Below, piece after piece: positions 1-10,321 of a DNA stretch of 64,000 nt; the stretch's first letter is position 1; every line of letters begins with the position of its first letter. The position numbers were made by a program, and so were the translations under genes. The notes under the pieces are model-generated. The model did not search any database. It saw only the letters and a program-made list of their open reading frames with translations, and was not told the origin of the DNA. Source of the DNA: Mogibacterium diversum_A (GTDB taxonomy: Bacteria; Bacillota; Clostridia; Peptostreptococcales; Anaerovoracaceae); NCBI RefSeq assembly GCF_938028775.1, contig NZ_CALIZG010000008.1:1-64000 (forward strand). The letters run 5' to 3'.

Positions 1-1080
<1,080 letters not shown>

Positions 1081-1357
1081 GTTATCTGAAGAATCTTTCG
1101 ATTCATCCAAATCCTGTTAATGGATGACGCTTATCGCGTCTCGACTCGTTATTTCCGAATCATTGTTGTTTGTGTTTGAATTGTACAGGGACATACGACA
1201 TATTGTACATCGTTTGTCTCTTATACGATCTTGAGATCTGATCTCCGGTTTTCACCGTGTCGATCTCTTGACCAGTTTCTACACTATGAAGTTGTCATGG
1301 TTCTGCTGACTGCGTTTGAGCGATTTTTGTTGTCCACTCTCTCGCGACAGCTTAATC

Positions 1358-1386
1358 ATTATAGCGCACCATTTTTGACTCGTCAA
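1358..1386 (-). promoter_or_regulatory. rRNA operon promoter P2 (sigma-A type)
   Basis: Reading the minus strand, TTGACG (1386-1381) is followed by a 17-bp spacer (1380-1364) and a perfect TATAAT (1363-1358). It lies ~280 nt upstream of the 16S 5' end and points toward it. It is the proximal member of a tandem pair, the usual arrangement for rRNA operons. Confidence 0.8.
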
Positions 1387-1472
1387 GCACTTTTTTCATC
1401 TTTTTTAAGATTTCTTGCCTGCCACGCCCTGGCTCGCTCACTTGCACTCTATTTAGAAAACAAGTTCTTTTC

Positions 1473-1501
1473 ATTATAAAGTCTGCACTATTGCCTGTCA
1501 A
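1473..1501 (-). promoter_or_regulatory. rRNA operon promoter P1 (perfect sigma-A consensus)
   Basis: On the minus strand, TTGACA (1501-1496), a 17-bp spacer (1495-1479) and TATAAT (1478-1473) form a perfect consensus promoter directed at the 16S gene ~390 nt away. The upstream stretch 1512-1790 is very A/T-rich (A-rich on the transcribed-direction strand), as expected of an UP element, and holds no gene that I can see. Confidence 0.85.
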
Positions 1502-1792
1502 CCCCTGGTTGGCATTCTTTTCCTTTTATTATTAGATTTGCATTTTATATGTAGTATCAATTTTGTAATTTTATTATTTATTTTACACTTTTCTTATATT
1601 AATAGCTCTTTTTCTTTATGTGTATCAATAAAAACTGATTTATATCATTTACAGCTTTACATCGTTATCATTTATTCTTTCATTCACACTTTTTTACAAT
1701 TACATTGATACTATGTATTTATTTACACTATTTTACTTTTCCTTCTTTAACTCACACTAAAATAGCGCAGACTTTCAATGCATTTAACTCAC

Positions 1793-2227
1793 TTAATGAT
1801 TTTTCCCTTTGTATTTTACTTCATCTTCCCAAAGTGAGTTAATTGTCGCGTGTGGCTTGTTCTCCCAATCCACAGTTACATATGGCGGATATCTAAATAG
1901 ATATTTCTTATACGCCCTTCTAATCTTAGAATGATTGTTTCTTCCTATACCTATTTTCCTTCCAGATTCAAATTCGATTTCGTATTTGTCAATTTTTCTT
2001 ACTTTATCGAAGTTAATAATTAGGCCAACAAGAGGTCTAAAAAACGACCTGCCTATCAATGGATAAGCGATATCATCAATTTTTGCGAAAGTTTTGTATA
2101 TGTATGATGACGTATAAATTAGAAGAGACTTTCCTTCCCTATCTATAAATTCGATGTCATCAATAGCAACTTGCGCGCATGTCGACCCAGTGATAATTGA
2201 TATTGTGTCTGTGTTCTCTTTATACAT
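1793..2227 (-). CDS. LytTR-domain DNA-binding protein, stand-alone
   Basis: A 144-residue protein built around one LytTR fold (about residues 10-115). It has the family pattern: an IxxIEFIxxEGK strand near the N-terminus, a central F-R-P-L...IINFDKV stretch (the LytTR 'F.R.H.S.iVN...I' element) and a closing G-R-K-I-G-I-G-R strand before two basic helices. There is no receiver domain or membrane segment, so it is either a response-regulator remnant or one of the small one-domain LytTR regulators. I chose the ATG at 2225-2227 because AAGGAG sits 8 nt upstream; an in-frame ATG at 2263 lacks a site. Its gene is convergent with nothing and lies just upstream of the rRNA promoters. Regulatory target unknown. 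Confidence 0.75.
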   Translation of the reverse strand: MYKENTDTISIITGSTCAQVAIDDIEFIDREGKSLLIYTSSYIYKTFAKIDDIAYPLIGRSFFRPLVGLIINFDKVRKIDKYEIEFESGRKIGIGRNNHSKIRRAYKKYLFRYPPYVTVDWENKPHATINSLWEDEVKYKGKNH

Positions 2228-2263
2228 AATTTGCTCCTTCTTACGATATGAAATAACACACAT

Positions 2264-2605
2264 TTACAACCAGGGGTGACTGGTGGCTTAATATTAACCT
2301 TACAAGCACTAAAAGTAAATCGACTTTTTTCGACCTCAAAATCAATATATTGAAGTTATTTGTAGCACTGCCACAACTTATGCTATTTGGAAAAAATTAC
2401 GCTTTTTTAACTTGTTTTTTCTTATTATTTTTTTCATCTTTTTCTAAGATTCAAAGACTATTTCACTACTTATCTGTCGTTCTCAAATGTATTTAGCATC
2501 GAGCACTCAGTGAACGTTTTCTAATAAATATATTTATACTAAATAGGGGTCCTTTCAAGCGAGCTACATTCACAATAGAATTAACATGATGGTTTTTGGA
2601 CGCAT
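2264..2605. other. intergenic region upstream of the LytTR gene
   Basis: About 340 bases, A/T-rich, without a credible gene. Near its left end (2267-2280) is a 14-base sequence that matches, apart from one base, the sequence flanking the -35 of rRNA promoter P1 (1497-1511) in inverted orientation. A weak minus-strand promoter-like pair (TTTACT, 17 bp, TAATAT) lies upstream of the LytTR gene. No terminator with a U-tract was recognised. Confidence 0.4.
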
Positions 2606-2845
2606 TTAAACAACAGTATACATTGATTCTGCATCAACCTTCTTAACGTTATCTAAAAGCTTTTCCACTCGCACTTCTAGTACACTTGTTCCAAATGCAA
2701 TTTTAATTGTATCCCCTTCCTTGAGTTCAATCCCAGGCTTAGCAATTTTACCGTTCACTTCCACTCTTCCTTGCTCACAAGCTTCCTTTGCAACTGTACG
2801 CCTTTTTATTATTCTAGAATTCTTTAAAAATTTATCTACCCTCAT
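2606..2845 (-). CDS. rqcP: S4-domain RNA-binding protein RqcP (YabO)
   Basis: A 79-residue S4 domain beginning MRxDKFLKxSRxIKRRT and ending in the ESMYTV motif typical of YabO/RqcP. In Bacillus this protein works in ribosome-associated quality control, stabilising peptidyl-tRNA on stalled 50S subunits while RqcH adds alanine tails. The family is about 80-90 residues, so this is full length. A GGAGG site precedes the ATG. The locus matches the Bacillus order (mfd, murJ-like yabM, yabO), although mazG, yabP, yabQ and divIC are missing. Confidence 0.9.
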   Translation of the reverse strand: MRVDKFLKNSRIIKRRTVAKEACEQGRVEVNGKIAKPGIELKEGDTIKIAFGTSVLEVRVEKLLDNVKKVDAESMYTVV

Positions 2846-2919
2846 TTTTCCTCCGCTTTATTATTTTTCATTGTTATATTTTTTATGTTGTACATAAACT
2901 TTACATAAATCAAAACACG

Positions 2920-3951
2920 CTAATTATCATCGTAATTGCGAGCTATCTCTGCAACAATTTGGAAATCTGTCATCATATTACTTCTATTGAATCTTACATA
3001 TGAATAATATTCATTCCAAAATAAGTGATCACTCCTTGGAGTCCATTGTATACCATAATAGAGGCTTGTCTCATCCGTCGGATAATTCGGAACTGACCAC
3101 AAATGACTTCCAAAAGTTTCCTTAAAGTCTTGTTCTTTTAAAGTAGATAGCAGATTAAGCCCATTAAGGTTGACTTTGTTGCCGTGTTTTCTAGCATTTT
3201 TTATACAATCCTCATCCATCATAATGGCAACTACTTTACAATCCTTTAACAAAGTGTCTTTTTTCATATCGCCAAAGAAATGTATTGCTCCAACTACAGT
3301 GTTATTTTTTACTATTAAATACTTCGAATAAAGTATCCCCGATTCAGCTCGCTTGTATCCTGCCGGTATAAATATATTGCTGTTAAGTGAGTATCTTCTA
3401 TATCTCGGGGAAGCTGAAATATTTATATAATCATCCTCATTACAAGTTTCGTCACTCACACGCTCATATATATCGAAACCTTCGTCCATTAGCTCTGAAG
3501 CCTTCGTCTGAGACATCTTAATATCCATGCCAGCGATTGATACAATCGGCGCTTTGCTCGGGAGGCCGATTATAGAAAAAGCTACCATAAGAAATACCGA
3601 GAGAAGTGCCGTTGCCGCGAGAACCATAAGCGATCTACCCGTCCTTTTTCGAGCATTAAAAAGCGCTAGTGCAGGCGGTCCAATAATCCATCTCGCCATA
3701 ATTGAAAACCCTGAACCTGCCCCATGCATTAACTTAATTGCACCACTAACGGCTATTGCTATCATTAGAAAATAAACTATTAGCTCATTCAGAGGAATCT
3801 TACTCGTATCTTTCGATTCGTTTACAGCTCTATCAAGAAGCGATACGCCATCAACTTTCTTGTTCTTTAGGTACTTATATGCCCCAAACCAGATTCCAAG
3901 GTAAAGAAGAGCCAAAAGCACGAGTGAACATAGTAACACTATTCTAGCCAT
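2920..3951 (-). CDS. membrane protein of unknown function
   Basis: 343 residues that I do not recognise. There is one N-terminal hydrophobic helix (about residues 3-24), two more near 57-72 and 107-130, and then a hydrophilic ~210-residue C-terminal part rich in Tyr, Asn and charged residues, with a Cys in a CNEDDY segment and aromatic residues toward the end. The topology suggests a small membrane anchor carrying a large soluble domain. It occupies the place between hup and rqcP where mazG, yabP and yabQ would be expected in spore formers. The ribosome-binding site is weak; a 10-bp tandem repeat (TTTCTATCCA-type on the plus strand) lies right at the start codon. Confidence 0.6.
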   Translation of the reverse strand: MARIVLLCSLVLLALLYLGIWFGAYKYLKNKKVDGVSLLDRAVNESKDTSKIPLNELIVYFLMIAIAVSGAIKLMHGAGSGFSIMARWIIGPPALALFNARKRTGRSLMVLAATALLSVFLMVAFSIIGLPSKAPIVSIAGMDIKMSQTKASELMDEGFDIYERVSDETCNEDDYINISASPRYRRYSLNSNIFIPAGYKRAESGILYSKYLIVKNNTVVGAIHFFGDMKKDTLLKDCKVVAIMMDEDCIKNARKHGNKVNLNGLNLLSTLKEQDFKETFGSHLWSVPNYPTDETSLYYGIQWTPRSDHLFWNEYYSYVRFNRSNMMTDFQIVAEIARNYDDN

Positions 3952-4174
3952 TTCTATCCATTTCTATCCTTTCAATTTAACCTATACCCCATTAGCAGTA
4001 ACAACTATACCTGTCCTAAGTAATATAATGTACACGCATCGTATATATAACTTCGATTACTCATTTCTATCAGCAATGCAAATTTCTGAGGAGCACGGCA
4101 AGAACGCAGATTAACTTCAGTTTAATTATAAACGCACTTCTATTTTTTCGTATACTCCGGCAATTAAATTTGAC

Positions 4175-4206
4175 AAAAGAAAAAGATGGGCACATCGTAC
4201 CCATCT
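4175..4206 (-). terminator. Rho-independent terminator after hup
   Basis: Minus-strand AGATGGG (4206-4200) pairs with CCCATCT (4190-4184), followed by TTTTCTTTT. It lies just beyond the hup stop codon. The remaining bases up to the next gene (3952-4170) show no feature I can support. Confidence 0.85.
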
Positions 4207-4223
4207 CCCTAAGTATAATTCAA

Positions 4224-4502
4224 TTACTTATTTACTGCATCCTTAAGCGACTTTCCTGCCTTGAAAACAGGTGCCTTTGAAGCTGGGATATCAATAACTG
4301 CCTCTGGCTTCTGAGGGTTTCTACCCTTTCTAGCCTTTCTTGATCTTGTCTCAAATGTACCGAAACCGATAAGTCTAACACTGTCTCCAGCAACTAGGGA
4401 CTCTTCAATAGTTCCAAGTACAGCATCCAAAGCTGCTTCTGCATCCTTCTTCTTAAAACCAGTCTTATCAGCAACCTTGCTTACTAATTCAGCCTTATTC
4501 AT
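4224..4502 (-). CDS. hup: HU family nucleoid protein
   Basis: A 92-residue HU/IHF fold protein. It starts MNKAELVSKVA, carries the FGTFETRSRKARKGRNPQ beta-arm signature (about residues 47-64) and ends with the ...FKAGKSLKDAVN tail. HU binds and bends DNA non-specifically and compacts the nucleoid. It has its own consensus promoter (4536-4564), a strong AAGGAGG site and its own terminator, so it is likely expressed as a highly active monocistronic unit. In many clostridia hup sits in this mazG/yabO neighbourhood. Confidence 0.97.
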   Translation of the reverse strand: MNKAELVSKVADKTGFKKKDAEAALDAVLGTIEESLVAGDSVRLIGFGTFETRSRKARKGRNPQKPEAVIDIPASKAPVFKAGKSLKDAVNK

Positions 4503-4535
4503 AATTTTCCTCCTTATGGTAACTTAACTACACGT

Positions 4536-4564
4536 ATTATACTGTTGAAGTATTGAAAAGTCAA
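4536..4564 (-). promoter_or_regulatory. hup promoter
   Basis: Minus strand: TTGACT (4564-4559), 17-bp spacer, perfect TATAAT (4541-4536). The start codon of hup is ~35 nt downstream and a GGAGG site lies between. Confidence 0.8.
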
Positions 4565-4626
4565 CGAATTGATTGTTTTATCTTGCTTAAAGTCTGTAAA
4601 AAGCCTATAAAGTATAAAAATAAGCA

Positions 4627-6267
4627 TCATTTACTATTATTCGTCAAGTGAAATTTGTTCGTTAGCCTCAAAAGTTTCTCTCCTTTAGGCATCATTAGAA
4701 TTTCCTCGGGGCCTAAACACTTTGTAACAAATACTGCGGCAATATATATGAATACAGCGATTATCATCGTAGCTAGTGTTGCAAGAGAATTGCTTCCCAA
4801 AATCTTATATATTAGCAAGTATGATCCATGAGCCCCCGCCCCCATAACAAGCGCCGCCACTGCTGGCTTAACAAATGTTCCGACTATATTAATATTTGTA
4901 CCGGTGAGTTTATGCATAGCACGATAGTTAAGTATAGCCGTTATTCCATATGCCGCAACATTTCCTGCAGCTGCTCCATTTATGTTAAACGCCGGAATCC
5001 CCACTAGTATATATGTGATTATAAATTTACATACGACACCGATTGATAGGTTAATAACAGGAATCGCAGGTTTCCCTATACCTTGTAAAACACTCGAAAA
5101 TGTACGCAGTATCGATAAACACACTATACCCAACGACAAAACTTGCAGCGTAGGAACTGCAAGAGCTGAATCCTCTGGTTGTCCTGGATAAAGCAAGAAA
5201 AGAATAGGTCTAGCTAAAGCAATCAGTCCAATCATGCAAGGAAAACTTATTATCATGCTGGTTTTGATTCCCGTTTGTATATTTTTATGGAGTCCCACCA
5301 TGTCTTCCCTTACAAATGCTGATGAAATAGCTGGAACAAGACTTACTGCCACAGCAATAGTAAACACTTGCGGAAATCCTATTAGTGGATCACAAAATCC
5401 ACTGATTAATCCATATAACTGCTTTGATTGATGATGAGTCCAGCCTGTTGCTTGTAGTCTTCTCATTACCAACCATAAATCTACAATCATCATGAATGGT
5501 AAAATAGCTGATCCAATTGTAATTGGAACTGCTATCTTAAGAAGCTGACTGAATATAGATTTTGTAGGCTCATCCTTATGAATTGATTTCTGAAAATGGA
5601 GTTTTCGTTCCTTACCGCCCACAATATAGACAACAAGTAGAAGTATAAGCGCAGCTATTGAACCAGCAGAGGCACCAAATGTAGCACCTGCGGCTGCTTT
5701 TGTAAGATCTCTACTTGAACTAAGGAACATATAGGCTAGTCCAAGCCCAGCAAATACTCTCATCAGTTGCTCAATAACTTCCGATGCTCCAGTAGGCATC
5801 ATCTGTTGCTGTCCTTGAGAATAACCCCTGAATGATGCAACAATTGGTGCGGTCAATAATGCTGGTGCTATAGCTCTTAGTGACGCTGCACCACCTGGAT
5901 TTTTACTATGAGCAGCGATTATATCAGCCCCAAAGTAACATACAATAAATCCAAACACACCTATAGCAAACATGATGTGAAGAGACACTTTATATACCCT
6001 GTGCGCATTTATATAATCGCCAATAGCTACCCTTTCAGATACCATCTTTGAAATAGCAACCGGTAGTCCTGCAGTTGCTATAATAAGAAAGAACGAATAA
6101 ATAGGATAGGCTACCCCGTAGTATGACATACCTGCAGCGCCAATCCAATTGTTAAGTGGAATTCTGAAGAACGCACCAAAAACCTTGGCAATTATCCCTG
6201 TAATCGACAGGATTGCCGCTCCTTTTACGAATTTAGCACCATGTTCAGAGTGTTGAATTTTACTCAT
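4627..6267 (-). CDS. MurJ/SpoVB-family polysaccharide (lipid II-type) flippase
   Basis: A 546-residue integral membrane protein of the MOP/MVF superfamily with about 14 hydrophobic helices. The N-terminal FVKGAAILSITGIIAKVFGAFFRIPLNN is the signature start of the SpoVB/YabM/MurJ-like group. Position between hup and mfd equals Bacillus yabM, a lipid II flippase-type gene. The probable role is flipping lipid-linked peptidoglycan or polysaccharide precursors across the membrane, fitting the many Mur genes in this window. Substrate is inferred, not shown. It has its own promoter at 6311-6338. Confidence 0.85.
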   Translation of the reverse strand: MSKIQHSEHGAKFVKGAAILSITGIIAKVFGAFFRIPLNNWIGAAGMSYYGVAYPIYSFFLIIATAGLPVAISKMVSERVAIGDYINAHRVYKVSLHIMFAIGVFGFIVCYFGADIIAAHSKNPGGAASLRAIAPALLTAPIVASFRGYSQGQQQMMPTGASEVIEQLMRVFAGLGLAYMFLSSSRDLTKAAAGATFGASAGSIAALILLLVVYIVGGKERKLHFQKSIHKDEPTKSIFSQLLKIAVPITIGSAILPFMMIVDLWLVMRRLQATGWTHHQSKQLYGLISGFCDPLIGFPQVFTIAVAVSLVPAISSAFVREDMVGLHKNIQTGIKTSMIISFPCMIGLIALARPILFLLYPGQPEDSALAVPTLQVLSLGIVCLSILRTFSSVLQGIGKPAIPVINLSIGVVCKFIITYILVGIPAFNINGAAAGNVAAYGITAILNYRAMHKLTGTNINIVGTFVKPAVAALVMGAGAHGSYLLIYKILGSNSLATLATMIIAVFIYIAAVFVTKCLGPEEILMMPKGEKLLRLTNKFHLTNNSK

Positions 6268-6310
6268 TTATATCTCCTATAACAAAAAGTGTATTTCAGC
6301 ACTAACGCCG

Positions 6311-6338
6311 ATTATACCATAACACGTAAATATGTCCA
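6311..6338 (-). promoter_or_regulatory. promoter for the flippase gene (extended -10)
   Basis: Minus strand: TGGACA (6338-6333), 16-bp spacer ending in TGG, and TATAAT (6316-6311); the TGG directly before the -10 gives an extended -10. It lies between mfd and the flippase gene, so the latter need not depend on mfd transcription. Confidence 0.65.
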
Positions 6339-6364
6339 TGATTAAGATTGGTTGATTTAGTACT

Positions 6365-9300
6365 CTAATCTGACTGTGCAAGTCCTTGGAGTCTAGCCTC
6401 CGCCATCGTCATCATTAAATCTAAGATTCTCACAGCTGGTTTTTCTCTACCTTTCTGTAGGCTAAGGAAAGGATTATTACCACTACTTATCACAAGCTGG
6501 TCTCCATACTTTTGTTTAGCTACAATCAGTGTGAATGCATCTGCATTATTCTCTTCATTAAATTCAATTACATAACGCCCACCACGTTCTAATATAGATC
6601 TTACACCTAGCTCAGCTGCAAAGCATTTAATCTCGGAAATCCTAATAAGATCCACTGTTACATCAGGTAGATCACCGTATCGATCAATCAGTTCTGCTAC
6701 AAGCTCCTCAGCCTCTTCATGATTCGCAATCTGAGCAATCTTCTTATATGCCTGCAATTTAAGCGTTTCATCCTTTATATATTCAGCAGGAATACGCGCA
6801 GGAATATCAACTTCTATAGATATGTCTTCTCTTCCTTCGGTTATTTTCTCTCCTTTTAATCTTCTAACAGCCTTATCAATTTCTTTAACGTATAGTTCAT
6901 AACCAATTCCAGCTATATTACCATGTTGAGCCTCTCCCAAGACATTTCCCGCTCCTCTAAGCTCTAGGTCACGCATCGCAAGTTTAAAACCTGCGCCAAA
7001 CTCGGTAAACTCTCTTATTGCCGCAAGTCTTTTTGTAGCGACTTCTGTCAAAACTCTTTCTGGTTTATACAGTAAGTACGCATAGGCAAGTCTATTTGAT
7101 CTTCCTACCCTACCTTTAAGTTGATACAGCTGCGAAAGCCCGAGTTTATCTGCGTTTAATATAATTATGGTATTAGCGTTTGGAATATCAATTCCATTTT
7201 CAATAATCGTTGTTGCCACAAATATATCTACTTCACCTTCTACGAAATCTAGCATGACATTTTCTAGTGTTGTTTCGTTCATACGCCCATGTCCAACCGC
7301 AACTGTAGCATTCGGCACTAATGAATTTATACGTTTTGCAACATCATTAATTCCATTTACGCGGTTATATATGACATATACCTGTCCACCTCTATCAAGT
7401 TCACGCCTGATTACGTTTCTTATAAGCTCATCGTCTTCAGCAGATACAAATGTCTGTACTGGATACCTATCTTGAGGAGGTTCCTCAATGGTACTTATAT
7501 TTTTAATACCTGTTAACGACATGTTCAAAGTTCTTGGAATCGGAGTTGCGGAAAGCGTCAAAACATCAACTGTTTGCCTTGCCATTTTGATTTTCTCCTT
7601 ATGTTTTACACCAAAGCGCTGTTCTTCATCTATAACTAGTAATCCTAAATCTTTATAGGATATATCCTCTGACAGCAGTCTATGAGTTCCAATAACTAAG
7701 TCTACAGTACCTTTACATAATCCTTCAATCACTTTCTTTTGGTGTGATTCATTTACGAACCTAGACATCATTTCTATGTTGAATGGATAATCTTCAAAAC
7801 GTTCTTTTAATGTATTGAAGTGCTGATTGGCCAAAAGCGTTGTAGGAGCAAGAAATACAGCTTGCTTTCCCTCAGAGAGGCACTTAAAAATTGCCCTAGC
7901 AGCCACTTCTGTCTTACCGTAACCAACATCTCCGCACAGAAGTCTATCCATAGGTAGAGGTTTTTCCATATCTGCTTTTATCTCTTCTGTAGCTTGCAGC
8001 TGATCATCAGTTTCCTGATACGGAAATCTCTCCTCAAATTCATGCTGCCATACAGTATCGTGCTGAAATGCGTAGCCCCCACGAAGTTCACGCTCAGCAT
8101 ATAATTTAACAAGATCCTCAGCAATTTCCTCAATTGCCTTACGTGCTCTAGCCTTAGTATTGCGCCAATCCCCACCAGACAACCTGGACAGCTTAGGTGC
8201 TTTTCCTTCACTTCCAATATATCGCTGTACAATATCCATTTGTTCAGTTGGGATATATAGAACATCAGTACCTGAATAATGGATTTTTAAATAGTCCTTT
8301 ATTTCTCCATCGGCTTCCAGAGTTTTAATCCCTTCAAATCGCCCTATTCCATGTTCCTCATGAACAACATAGTCACCAGCGTGAAGATCTAAAAAATCTT
8401 GTTTCTTTGTCTTACGACGCAACTTTCTTTTTGTGTTTTTTCTTATATTGGGAAAAATATCTGCATCCGTTATATAGCAAAGCTTTTCGTCATCGAGCAT
8501 CATTCCCGATCCGAGAAGTCCTATATCATATCTAAAATGTCCGAAAATCTTGGCATCTTCTAAATACTCACGAATGCGTTCGTGTCTCGCGCGCTCATTA
8601 GAAACTATATGGACTTCATATCCTTCTTTGGATAGTCTTCTCATCTCTCTTCCAAAGAGTTCCATCTGCCCGTTAAAGCTAGCAATCTGTCTGCTAGTTA
8701 CATTTATGACCCTATTAAATTCATCAATCTCCTTTATAGGTTCTGGAAATGGTGTGAATACGATAAGATCCATATCATACAATTTCTTAAGATCGTTTTT
8801 TCCCTCGTGCTCCGGAATCTCAGTTTCTATTCTATTTGGATCATATATCATTAGGTTCGAACTGTCTGATAATCCCAGATAATCCCATAGCCTTTCGGAC
8901 TTTAGATTGAAATACTTTAGATAGTTGGCAAATATTTGCACATTGGTGCATTCCGTAAACATCTCTGTAATGCGGCTCTTAAGCTCCTTGATTCTGTCTA
9001 TTCTGCCATCGGATAGTTTTTTTTCACCATTTTGGGTTTTCAGTTCATCAAGGCGCCTATCATATTCACCAATTATCAAGGGAAGAACATCAAGGCGTTC
9101 TCGTTCAGTAGGCACAAACTCTGCAGCTGGACATATACGGATAGAATCAATATTTTCAAGTGACATCTGTGATTCCGAGTCAAAGTATCTAATCGAATCT
9201 ATTTCATCATCAAAAAACTCAACCCTTATTGGATCTGCGTGGTTAGGTGAAAAGATGTCTATTATCCCTCCACGAGTGCTAAACTCGCCTTCTGCTTCAA

Positions 9301-9724
9301 CTATTGAAGATGACGTATATCCAATTGACACTAGCTCACTCTTCAATTTTTTCGGATCAATCCTCATACCTAATTTAAGGTTTATAACTGAATCTATAAA
9401 CCTTTTTGCTGGCTGAAGAGATTTTAAAGCTGCCGAAATCGGGGCAATTACAACAGCTTCTTCATCTGAACATAACGCATCTAGATCTTTCAAACTCTGT
9501 ATAGTTGCATTGCTGTCTTTCGCCTCATAAACTATCTGAAGTTCATCTTCTTCAGGCATTATAAAGATTTCTCTGTCCTGTACAAAAAAAGAAATATCGT
9601 CCTTGAGCCTTGTCGCAACATCCGCTCTGGAAACGATAATCAATGTCTTTTTCTTCTTAACAATCTCCTTGGCTGCGTAGTAGGCAACCCTACTTCCGCT
9701 AACTCCGGTGATATTAATTTTCAT
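6365..9724 (-). CDS. mfd: transcription-repair coupling factor Mfd
   Basis: A 1119-residue Mfd, close to the family's usual 1100-1180. In order it has UvrB-like D1 modules (residues ~1-330), the RNA-polymerase-interacting region with the HEEHGIGRFEG motif (~450-510), a RecG-like SF2 translocase with Walker A GDVGYGKTEVAAR near residue 600 and DEEQRFG near 700, a TLSATPIPRT motif III, and the TRCF C-terminal domain. It displaces RNA polymerase stalled at lesions and recruits UvrA. Start is the ATG preceded by AAAGGA. The pth stop codon is 2 bp upstream, so pth and mfd are cotranscribed, as in Bacillus. Confidence 0.98.
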   Translation of the reverse strand: MKINITGVSGSRVAYYAAKEIVKKKKTLIIVSRADVATRLKDDISFFVQDREIFIMPEEDELQIVYEAKDSNATIQSLKDLDALCSDEEAVVIAPISAALKSLQPAKRFIDSVINLKLGMRIDPKKLKSELVSIGYTSSSIVEAEGEFSTRGGIIDIFSPNHADPIRVEFFDDEIDSIRYFDSESQMSLENIDSIRICPAAEFVPTERERLDVLPLIIGEYDRRLDELKTQNGEKKLSDGRIDRIKELKSRITEMFTECTNVQIFANYLKYFNLKSERLWDYLGLSDSSNLMIYDPNRIETEIPEHEGKNDLKKLYDMDLIVFTPFPEPIKEIDEFNRVINVTSRQIASFNGQMELFGREMRRLSKEGYEVHIVSNERARHERIREYLEDAKIFGHFRYDIGLLGSGMMLDDEKLCYITDADIFPNIRKNTKRKLRRKTKKQDFLDLHAGDYVVHEEHGIGRFEGIKTLEADGEIKDYLKIHYSGTDVLYIPTEQMDIVQRYIGSEGKAPKLSRLSGGDWRNTKARARKAIEEIAEDLVKLYAERELRGGYAFQHDTVWQHEFEERFPYQETDDQLQATEEIKADMEKPLPMDRLLCGDVGYGKTEVAARAIFKCLSEGKQAVFLAPTTLLANQHFNTLKERFEDYPFNIEMMSRFVNESHQKKVIEGLCKGTVDLVIGTHRLLSEDISYKDLGLLVIDEEQRFGVKHKEKIKMARQTVDVLTLSATPIPRTLNMSLTGIKNISTIEEPPQDRYPVQTFVSAEDDELIRNVIRRELDRGGQVYVIYNRVNGINDVAKRINSLVPNATVAVGHGRMNETTLENVMLDFVEGEVDIFVATTIIENGIDIPNANTIIILNADKLGLSQLYQLKGRVGRSNRLAYAYLLYKPERVLTEVATKRLAAIREFTEFGAGFKLAMRDLELRGAGNVLGEAQHGNIAGIGYELYVKEIDKAVRRLKGEKITEGREDISIEVDIPARIPAEYIKDETLKLQAYKKIAQIANHEEAEELVAELIDRYGDLPDVTVDLIRISEIKCFAAELGVRSILERGGRYVIEFNEENNADAFTLIVAKQKYGDQLVISSGNNPFLSLQKGREKPAVRILDLMMTMAEARLQGLAQSD

Positions 9725-9726
9725 AT

Positions 9727-10296
9727 CTAGTCCTTTTTCTTAGTAGTATTGTTGAGATTCATGGCTTTATCGATACCAACCTCGATAATATCCCTTGCCG
9801 CCTTAGCTGCTTTTGCAGCTGTTTCATCGAGAATTGCATTCTCATCCTTTGAAACTTTTCCAATTACATGATCAACAAGTGAACCGTCGCCACTACCAAC
9901 GCCAGTTCGAATTCTTGGGAATTCTGTCGTTCCGAGCTGGCTAACAATTGATCTCATACCATTATGTGTACCTGGACCACCAAATTTACGAATTCTAATA
10001 GCTCCAAGAGGAATATCAATATCATCATATATAATTATTATGTTTTCTGAACGCACCTTGTAAAAGTTTGCTACCTCTCTCAAAGCATCCCCGCTAAGAT
10101 TCATATAAGTCTGTGGCTTAACAAGAAGCACTTTCTGTGTGCCGATTCTGCATTCTCCAATAAGTGACTTAAATTTAGCTTTGGTGATATCAACATTTAG
10201 ATCATCGGCAAGCTTATCAATTGCTCTAAAACCCATATTATGCCTTGTCTGTGCGTATTTATCCCCAGGATTCCCTAGTCCTACAATAATGTACAT
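9727..10296 (-). CDS. pth: peptidyl-tRNA hydrolase
   Basis: 189 residues with the full Pth signature: GLGNPGDKYAQTRHNMGF at residues ~6-23 containing the catalytic His, KPQTYMNLSGDA at ~60-71, YDDIDIPLG and the GGPGTHNGMRS loop. It releases tRNA from peptidyl-tRNAs that drop off the ribosome. It sits between prs and mfd exactly as spoVC/pth does in Bacillus. The RBS (AAAAGAG) is modest. A perfect 10-bp hairpin lies in the 71-bp gap to prs. Confidence 0.97.
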   Translation of the reverse strand: MYIIVGLGNPGDKYAQTRHNMGFRAIDKLADDLNVDITKAKFKSLIGECRIGTQKVLLVKPQTYMNLSGDALREVANFYKVRSENIIIIYDDIDIPLGAIRIRKFGGPGTHNGMRSIVSQLGTTEFPRIRTGVGSGDGSLVDHVIGKVSKDENAILDETAAKAAKAARDIIEVGIDKAMNLNNTTKKKD

Positions 10297-10321
10297 ACTC
10301 TTTTACTCCAATAGACAGATT

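Noticed and set aside
1231..1479. An 82-codon open frame between the rRNA promoters and 16S on the plus strand
   Set aside because: It runs antisense to the rRNA leader, across promoter P2 and into P1, has no RBS and no protein-like pattern.
8925..9416. A 163-codon plus-strand frame within mfd
   Set aside because: Ser-rich antisense shadow of a well-supported gene, with no RBS.
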